NCBI GenBank assembly: GCA_964387935.1
Contig: CAYLZN010000204.1
Span: 1 to 10,731, forward strand
Length of the DNA stretch: 10,731 bases
Reading direction: 5' to 3'
From: CAYLZN01 sp964387935
Lineage (GTDB): Bacteria > Acidobacteriota > Vicinamibacteria > Vicinamibacterales > JAFNAJ01
Positions 6,272 through 10,731 of this stretch are shown one piece after another. A program made the translations under genes and the position numbers. Under the pieces are notes generated by a model. The model saw nothing but the letters and a program-made list of their open reading frames with translations. It was not told the origin of the DNA and did not search any database. Position 1 is the first letter of the stretch. Every line of letters begins with the position of its first letter.

Positions 6272-8635
6272 GTGAGCCCTGCGCCAGGCGATCGACTGGG
6301 CGCGTACGAGGTCATCGACCACCTCGGCGCCGGCGGCATGGGGGACGTCTACCGCGCCCGTGACCTGCGCCTCGATCGCGAGGTGGCCCTGAAGGTGGTT
6401 TCGGGCATCGGCGACGACGTTGCCAGAGCCCGACTGCTGCGCGAGGCACGTCTCGCGTCTTCGCTGGACCATCCGAATATCTGCACCGTATTCGACGTCG
6501 GAGAGGTCGGCGGCCAGGCCTTCATTGCCATGCAGCTGGTGCGGGGGGAGACGCTGCGTGCGCGCGCCAGGTCGGAGGGTCTCCCCGTCGATCAGGTGAT
6601 TGACTACGGCGCGCAGATCGCCGCCGCCCTTGCTCACGCCCACGAGCACGGTGTCGTGCACCGTGACCTCAAGCTGGACAACATCGTGGTCACGCCGGAC
6701 GGGCGACCCACGGTGCTCGACTTCGGGATTGCCCAGAAGCTGGCAGACCGGGACCTCGTCGACGCCACGACGGACACGCGGTCGCTCGGCGACGACCGCA
6801 CACTCGCGGGGACGTTGCACTACCTCGCGCCCGAAGTGCTCACCGGCGCGTCCGCGGACGCGCGCAGTGACGTCTGGTCGCTCGGTGTCGTGCTGTTCGA
6901 GATGGCCACAGGGAGGCTGCCGTTCCCAGGTCGCACGGGCCTGGAGATCACGTCGGCCATCCTCAAGGACGCGATCCCGGCATTACCTGCAAGCATCCCT
7001 CCGGGCCTCGCGCGAGTCATCGCTCGATGTCTCGCGAAGTCACCTGGTGAACGTCCACAGCGAGCGGGAGAGGTGGCAGCCGCGCTCGAAGCGGCCGGGG
7101 CCGACCGGCCCGTTCCCGCCCCGCCGCCGCGCGGGCGGGCGTTGTGGCAGAGGATTGCGATCGGGGTCGCGCTCCTGGCTGTGGCCGCGCTCGCGGGGCT
7201 CGTCGTGGCGCGCCCGTGGAAACCTGGATCATCGACGCGGGTGACACCAGATTCGATTGCCGTGCTCCCGCTGGACAACGTGTCGCGGGACCAGGGGCAG
7301 GAGTACCTGGCCGATGGGATGACCGACGCGCTCATCGCCGAGCTCGGTCGCACCGGCGCGTTCCGGGTGACCTCGCGCACGTCGGCGATGCGCTTCAAGG
7401 GAACCAAGCAGCCCCTCCGGCTGATCGCGGAGGAGCTGGACGTCCGGGCGGTCCTCGAAGGTTCTGTGCTGCAGGCGTCCGGTCGGGTCCGCGTGACCGC
7501 CCAGCTCGTTGAGGCGTCCACTGACCGGACACTCTGGAGCGGCAGCTACGAACGTGACGCGAGCGAGGTGCTGAAGCTCCAGGGCGACGTGGCCAAGGCG
7601 ATCGTGACCGAACTGCGAGGCCGATTGACGGCGCAGGAGGAATCGCAGTTCGGCGAGGCGCAGCGGATCGACCCGGCCGCCCACGAAACCTATCTGCGCG
7701 CGCGTTACCAGTTCAACCGGCGCACGGAGGAGTCGCTGAAGAAGGGACTCGAGCTCTTCCGTCAGGCGATCGACCTCGAGCCGACCTACGCGTCGGCCTG
7801 GGCCGGGCTGGCGGACTGTTACCTCGTGCTCGGCAGCCAGGCCATCGGGTCGATGCCGGCGGGCGAGGCGTTGCCCCTTGCCAAAGCGGCTGCCACACGT
7901 GCGCTGGAGATCGATAGCGGACTCGCCGAAGCGCACACGTCGCTCGGGCGGGCCCTGGTCGACGACTGGAAGCTCGAGGAGGGTGAAGCCGAGTACCGGC
8001 AAGCACTCCGGATCAACCCGAGCTACGCGACCGCGCACTTCTGGCTCGCCATTGCTCTGGTGGCCCAGGAGCGCCGCAAGGACGCGCTCGCCCAGGTGCA
8101 GGAGGCCTACCGACTCGACCCGGTGTCGCCGATCATCGTCGCGGGCGTGGCCTTCATCAACCATCTTGCGGGTCGCCACGACCGCGCCCTCGAGTACGCC
8201 TCGAAGTCGCTCGAGCTGGATCCGAACTTCGCCATCGGGCGGATGCGACTCGGTGTGGCCCGCCTGTATCAGCGCCACTTTCCAGAGGCGATCGCGGAGC
8301 TGGAGCGTGCGGTGGCGGCCTCGGGCGGGAGCCCGGACATGATCGGCCAGCTCGGACGCGCGCATGCGCTGGCGGGGAACCGGGACAGGGCTGTCGCAAT
8401 CCTCGCCGAACTCGGTGCGCTCAGGCAACGCCGGTACGCCTCGTCGTTCAACGACGCGCTCATCGAGAGTGGCCTCGGGAACCGCGACCGCGCGTTCGAG
8501 GCCCTCGATCGCGCAGTGGGCGAGCGATACCAGTATCTCGGCAATCTTCGGGTCGATCCGGATCTGGACGCCCTGCGTGCCGATCCGCGGTTTGCGGTCC
8601 TGGCGGCAAGGGTGATGAGCGGATCGCACGAGTGA
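6272..8635 (+). CDS. Membrane Ser/Thr protein kinase with FlgO-like domain and TPRs
   Basis: Hanks-type kinase of 787 residues. The cytoplasmic kinase domain (about 11-275) has all key features: Gly loop LGAGGMGDV (19-24), Lys41 in ALKVV, Glu58, catalytic loop HRDLKLDN (130-137), DFG at 150-152 and APE at 186-188. It should be active. A Pro-rich linker leads to one transmembrane helix (about 295-313). Beyond it lie a FlgO/TolB-N-like domain (about 325-455; SIAVLPLDNVS, YLADGMTDALIAEL, VLEGSVLQ) and a TPR array (about 470-760), both presumably periplasmic and used for sensing or protein contacts. This domain order is common in Acidobacteriota. Only 73 bases separate it from the thiolase gene, so read-through is possible. 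Its targets are unknown. Confidence 0.93.
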   Translation: MSPAPGDRLGAYEVIDHLGAGGMGDVYRARDLRLDREVALKVVSGIGDDVARARLLREARLASSLDHPNICTVFDVGEVGGQAFIAMQLVRGETLRARARSEGLPVDQVIDYGAQIAAALAHAHEHGVVHRDLKLDNIVVTPDGRPTVLDFGIAQKLADRDLVDATTDTRSLGDDRTLAGTLHYLAPEVLTGASADARSDVWSLGVVLFEMATGRLPFPGRTGLEITSAILKDAIPALPASIPPGLARVIARCLAKSPGERPQRAGEVAAALEAAGADRPVPAPPPRGRALWQRIAIGVALLAVAALAGLVVARPWKPGSSTRVTPDSIAVLPLDNVSRDQGQEYLADGMTDALIAELGRTGAFRVTSRTSAMRFKGTKQPLRLIAEELDVRAVLEGSVLQASGRVRVTAQLVEASTDRTLWSGSYERDASEVLKLQGDVAKAIVTELRGRLTAQEESQFGEAQRIDPAAHETYLRARYQFNRRTEESLKKGLELFRQAIDLEPTYASAWAGLADCYLVLGSQAIGSMPAGEALPLAKAAATRALEIDSGLAEAHTSLGRALVDDWKLEEGEAEYRQALRINPSYATAHFWLAIALVAQERRKDALAQVQEAYRLDPVSPIIVAGVAFINHLAGRHDRALEYASKSLELDPNFAIGRMRLGVARLYQRHFPEAIAELERAVAASGGSPDMIGQLGRAHALAGNRDRAVAILAELGALRQRRYASSFNDALIESGLGNRDRAFEALDRAVGERYQYLGNLRVDPDLDALRADPRFAVLAARVMSGSHE

Positions 8636-8723
8636 GCCGCGCTCACCGGCACCCCGCGCAGGTGGTTGAGCCACGTCCGCGTCACCAGGTATGAACTCAA
8701 CGAAGGCGTTGCAGTTCCACCTC

Positions 8724-9221
8724 TCACACGATCGGCAGTGCCTTCGCAAACGATCCGGCGGCGTCGGCAAACTCGCCACGCACGAACTGGAGGATGCCAA
8801 GGTGATACCAGATGCCGTAGATCGACCCGTCGATGTCCGCACCGCGCTTCAAATCAGCAAAGGCGCGATCGAACTCGCGCACCGAGAGATATCGATGTCC
8901 GCGCCAGCGCAGGAGCAGCGCGTTGTGCGGCTCGATGTCGAGGCCACGGGTGAAGGTGGCGATCGCCTCACGAAACTGCCGCGCGCCGGACTGCGCGACG
9001 CCGAGGTCGATGATGCGCGCGATGTTGCGCGGCTCATGATCGAGCGCGACCCGCGCGGTCTTGATCGCGTCGGTGTCTGGAAGCGAGCGATACTCCACAC
9101 CAGCGGGCGAGCGGTACTGCAATGATTGCGCGGCGGCCTGGGTTGCAGCGAGCGATGGGCCCAGGATGATCGCGGCGGCGAGGATTGACGTCAGCGTGGC
9201 AAAGCGGCCTCTCGACGGCAT
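8724..9221 (-). CDS. Short secreted TPR protein
   Basis: 165-residue protein from ATG 9221. Residues 1-32 form a signal peptide (basic MPSRGRF, hydrophobic ILAAAIILGPSLA, cleavage near AAAQ-SLQ). Mature residues include YRSLPDTDAI and then TPR units at about 65-98 (GVAQSGARQFREAIATFTRGL), 99-132 (WRGHRYLSVREFDRAFADLKRG) and a last one from 135 (YGIWYHLGILQFVRGEFADAA). The protein stops right after helix B of the third unit (KALPIV) with no capping helix, so the C-terminus may be truncated; the other two frames past the stop gave nothing clearly homologous. The upstream in-frame extension to 9452 is Arg/Pro-rich, overlaps the vapC end and is not credible. The gene converges on the kinase gene with 88 bases between them. 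Confidence 0.8.
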   Translation of the reverse strand: MPSRGRFATLTSILAAAIILGPSLAATQAAAQSLQYRSPAGVEYRSLPDTDAIKTARVALDHEPRNIARIIDLGVAQSGARQFREAIATFTRGLDIEPHNALLLRWRGHRYLSVREFDRAFADLKRGADIDGSIYGIWYHLGILQFVRGEFADAAGSFAKALPIV

Positions 9222-9228
9222 GGGGCGG

Positions 9229-9234
9229 ATTCTA
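9229..9234 (-). promoter_or_regulatory. Putative -10 element for the TPR gene
   Basis: On the minus strand TAGAAT ends seven bases before ATG 9221, giving a transcript start at about 9222 and essentially no leader. No Shine-Dalgarno sequence is present (CCGCCCC precedes the ATG), which fits leaderless translation. A -35 is not evident. Confidence 0.4.
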
Positions 9235-9295
9235 CTCCGCGGATGCACTCGTTGACTCCTTGGGCTCCAGACCGGCCAGCCGCGGCGCAAAGGGC

Positions 9296-9709
9296 TCAAT
9301 CGAAGACGCGAGGCGCGTGCAGGGTGAGGGGCAGGACACCCGCGAATCCGGCAAAGTCCGCGTCCGCCGTCAGGATCGGCATACTGCGCCGCTCGGCGAC
9401 GGCGCACAACAGGAAGTCGGTGTTCGAGCCCTGGATGCCGCGGCCACGGCATGTGGTGAAGTGCTCAGCGGCGCGCTCGTAGTCCTCGGTTTCCAGCGTC
9501 TCGTCCGGGAAGGCGCGCAGGTGGTCGCGCAGTCGCGCGTGGGTGGCGGCATCACGGATGCCGCTCAACAGCTCCTGCCGGACCGGCCCGACCATCGCAA
9601 CACGGCCTTCCTCGATGAGCGCCTGGAGTTCGCGGACGCGGGCGTCGGTCCGCGGCCTGCTGCGGCGCAGGGCGAGCGACCAGACCGAGGTGTCAACGAG
9701 CACCTTCAT
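9296..9709 (-). CDS. vapC: VapC-family PIN-domain ribonuclease toxin
   Basis: 137-residue PIN-domain protein, the toxin of a type II toxin-antitoxin pair. VapC toxins are Mg-dependent ribonucleases that cut tRNA or rRNA. The acidic metal-binding set is complete: Asp6 in VLVDTSVW, Glu46 in RQELLSG, Asp98 in GSNTDFLLCAVA, and Asp116/Asp118 in LTADADF. Length is typical. ATG 9709 overlaps the stop of vapB by four bases (ATGA), so the two are translationally coupled, the antitoxin first. A longer open frame upstream of ATG 9709 is a shadow of vapB and the PAP2 gene. Confidence 0.93.
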   Translation of the reverse strand: MKVLVDTSVWSLALRRSRPRTDARVRELQALIEEGRVAMVGPVRQELLSGIRDAATHARLRDHLRAFPDETLETEDYERAAEHFTTCRGRGIQGSNTDFLLCAVAERRSMPILTADADFAGFAGVLPLTLHAPRVFD

Positions 9710-9906
9710 CGGCGGCGGCGCTGTTTCTTGTAGTCGTACTTCGGATCGTAATCGACGGTCTTGAACAGGCGCGTGATGCGTGCCTGCTTTCGGCGCTCGA
9801 TGTACTCGCGAAGCGCCTCGGTCACCGTCGCTCTCTTGGTGCGGTGCCCTCCGATCGCGAGGGCCTCTTCGAGCAATTCGTCGTCGAGCGCGAGATTGGT
9901 AGGCAC
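9706..9906 (-). CDS. vapB: VapB-family antitoxin
   Basis: 66-residue antitoxin. The N-terminal half (TNLALDDELLEEAL, then HRTKRATVTEALREYIERRKQ) is a ribbon-helix-helix type DNA-binding region; the basic, Tyr-rich tail (VDYDPKYDYKKQRRRR) is the part expected to wrap around VapC. It should neutralise the toxin and repress its own promoter. The start is GTG 9906: the codon just before it in frame is TGA, so no earlier start is possible in this frame. No Shine-Dalgarno sequence is present; a -10 element ends six bases before the GTG, so the message is probably leaderless. Confidence 0.92.
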   Translation of the reverse strand: MPTNLALDDELLEEALAIGGHRTKRATVTEALREYIERRKQARITRLFKTVDYDPKYDYKKQRRRR

Positions 9907-9908
9907 TC

Positions 9909-9936
9909 ACACATGATACCACACATGAGTATGTGT
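9909..9936 (-). promoter_or_regulatory. vapBC promoter and probable VapB operator
   Basis: On the minus strand TGGTATCAT (9921-9913) is an extended -10 (TGn + TATCAT) that predicts transcription starting at 9906, the G of the vapB start codon. Overlapping and just upstream is the inverted repeat ACACAT-GAGT-ATGTGT (9921-9936), and a further ACACAT copy lies at 9909-9914. Repeated half-sites covering the -10 are typical of autoregulated VapB operators. The stretch is also markedly more AT-rich than its surroundings. Confidence 0.6.
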
Positions 9937-9942
9937 AGAGCT

Positions 9943-9956
9943 CCCGCCGCGGCGGG
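9943..9956 (-). other. GC-rich 14-base palindrome between PAP2 gene and vapB
   Basis: CCCGCCGCGGCGGG is a perfect palindrome shortly after the PAP2 stop codon. With almost no loop and no T tract downstream on the minus strand it is at best a weak transcription pause or terminator. Confidence 0.3.
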
Positions 9957-9963
9957 CAGCCGG

Positions 9964-10731
9964 TCAGCGGATGCTCACCGCTCCCACCACGCCAAGGCTC
10001 CGGGCGCCGGCACCGACCTGGACGGACACCGGCAGGACTCCGCCTGGCGAGAGACGCGCGACCGGCCCGAGACCCACCAGGGACGGCACTGGTTCTCGAG
10101 TCGTGCCCGTGACCGAGCCATACCGGTCGAACACGCGCGGCATCAGCATCCCGACGGCCGTGCCTGTGGCAGCACCGGCCAGCACGTCTGTCAGGAAGTG
10201 GCGGTCCCCGGCCACGCGGAGGTAGGCCGTGGTCGCGGCCAGCCCAAGACCACCTCCCCAGATCCACGGCGCGTCCGCACTCCTGCGACGTGACGCGATG
10301 GTACCGGCGGCCACCGCAGCGGCGAACGTCGTCGCCGAGTGCCCCGAGATGAAGCTGTGCACATCGTCGTGCTCGTCGATGGGCTCGCGGTCGAACACCA
10401 CGCCGGGCCGCGCCCGGTGAAAGGCCCGCTTGGAGACCTTGGTCGCGAGTTGGGCCATGCCGAGGCTGCTGAGCGCGGCGAGTTGGTCTCGACCCCACTC
10501 GCCGCCGGTCCCGTCATGGACGGCGGCCAGTGACGCCAGCGGCCACGCGTAGGCCGAGGCGGCCGTCACATGGCTCAGGGTGGCAGCACGGCCTTCGTTG
10601 TCCCAGCGCCAGCCAGATCGCGCCCACCTGTCGACGCGAGAGGCGTCGGGTCCACACCACCCACAAACGGGCACGTTGTCGCGCTCTGCCCAGTCGATGA
10701 GGATGCCACTGAGAAACCCGACGGCAGCTAG
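9964..10731 (-). CDS. PAP2-family phosphatase, 5' end outside window
   Basis: Phosphatidic-acid-phosphatase-type (PAP2/vanadium haloperoxidase fold) protein. The frame is open to the right edge of the window, so the start lies beyond it; GTG 10674 is an internal candidate giving 236 residues, numbered here. The three signature motifs are present: K-x6-RP at 82-90 (KRAFHRARP), SGH at 110-112 (FISGHSATT), and R-x5-H-x3-D at 153-163 (RVAGDRHFLTD), with His112 and His159 as the catalytic pair. The usual PSGH is ISGH and the usual Ser before the last Arg is Leu. Hydrophobic segments near 114-125 and 138-151 fit a membrane or envelope lipid phosphatase (substrates such as phosphatidate or undecaprenyl pyrophosphate). 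The stop lies 57 bases before the vapB start, on the same strand. Confidence 0.85.
   Translation of the reverse strand, partial: LAAVGFLSGILIDWAERDNVPVCGWCGPDASRVDRWARSGWRWDNEGRAATLSHVTAASAYAWPLASLAAVHDGTGGEWGRDQLAALSSLGMAQLATKVSKRAFHRARPGVVFDREPIDEHDDVHSFISGHSATTFAAAVAAGTIASRRRSADAPWIWGGGLGLAATTAYLRVAGDRHFLTDVLAGAATGTAVGMLMPRVFDRYGSVTGTTREPVPSLVGLGPVARLSPGGVLPVSVQVGAGARSLGVVGAVSIR

Noticed and set aside
8636..8723. Terminator between the convergent kinase and TPR genes
   Set aside because: Only a weak stem (GTGG-TTGAG-CCAC) is visible and no T tract follows on either strand.
7229..8842. A 537-codon open frame on the minus strand
   Set aside because: It lies antisense to the kinase-TPR gene, whose domains are unmistakable. 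Long antisense frames are expected in GC-rich coding DNA, and its protein has no recognisable motif.
9222..9452. N-terminal extension of the TPR protein to 9452
   Set aside because: It is Arg/Pro-rich, antisense-like in composition, overlaps the end of vapC, and would bury the signal peptide inside the protein.

Overview
This is a GC-rich chromosomal window, most likely from an Acidobacteriota-type organism (perhaps Vicinamibacteria) recovered by metagenomic assembly. I base this on a Ser/Thr kinase fused to a transmembrane segment, a FlgO/TolB-N-like domain and TPRs, on several lipoproteins and small secreted proteins, and on a 100-N scaffold gap. The taxonomic call is inference; there is no rRNA or other marker gene.

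Left part (about 1-4430, + strand) is an envelope locus. A lipoprotein with two NTF2/SnoaL-like domains (27-923) overlaps a lipoprotein alpha/beta hydrolase (920-1873) at an ATGATGA junction. A roughly 285-bp gap with no gene follows, then a small secreted protein of unknown function (2158-2601). Next is a large gene (2689-4427) whose sequence is broken by the N gap. The 55 bases on each side of the gap are identical, so the gap looks like an unmerged contig overlap. Removing it gives one 527-residue protein: signal peptide, beta-strand-rich barrel-like domain, then a complete alpha/beta hydrolase. This fusion is the most unusual item in the window.

Middle part (4428-6200): a small possible ORF (4453-4683) containing a strong hairpin overlaps, at ATGA, what looks like the 5' remnant of a longer gene (4680 to about 4930). 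After that comes an intact 3-oxoadipyl-CoA thiolase (PcaF/PaaJ type, 4978-6198).

Right part (6272-10731): a Ser/Thr kinase-FlgO-like-TPR receptor (6272-8635, +) converges on a short secreted TPR protein (8724-9221, -). Then come a VapBC toxin-antitoxin pair (9296-9906, -) with a visible promoter/operator and a PAP2-family phosphatase (9964 to the window edge, -), whose 5' end is cut off.

Three starts (thiolase, TPR protein, vapB) have a -10-like hexamer only 6-12 bases before the start codon and no good Shine-Dalgarno sequence. This suggests leaderless or nearly leaderless transcripts. I found no CRISPR array, tRNA, rRNA, insertion sequence or phage gene.
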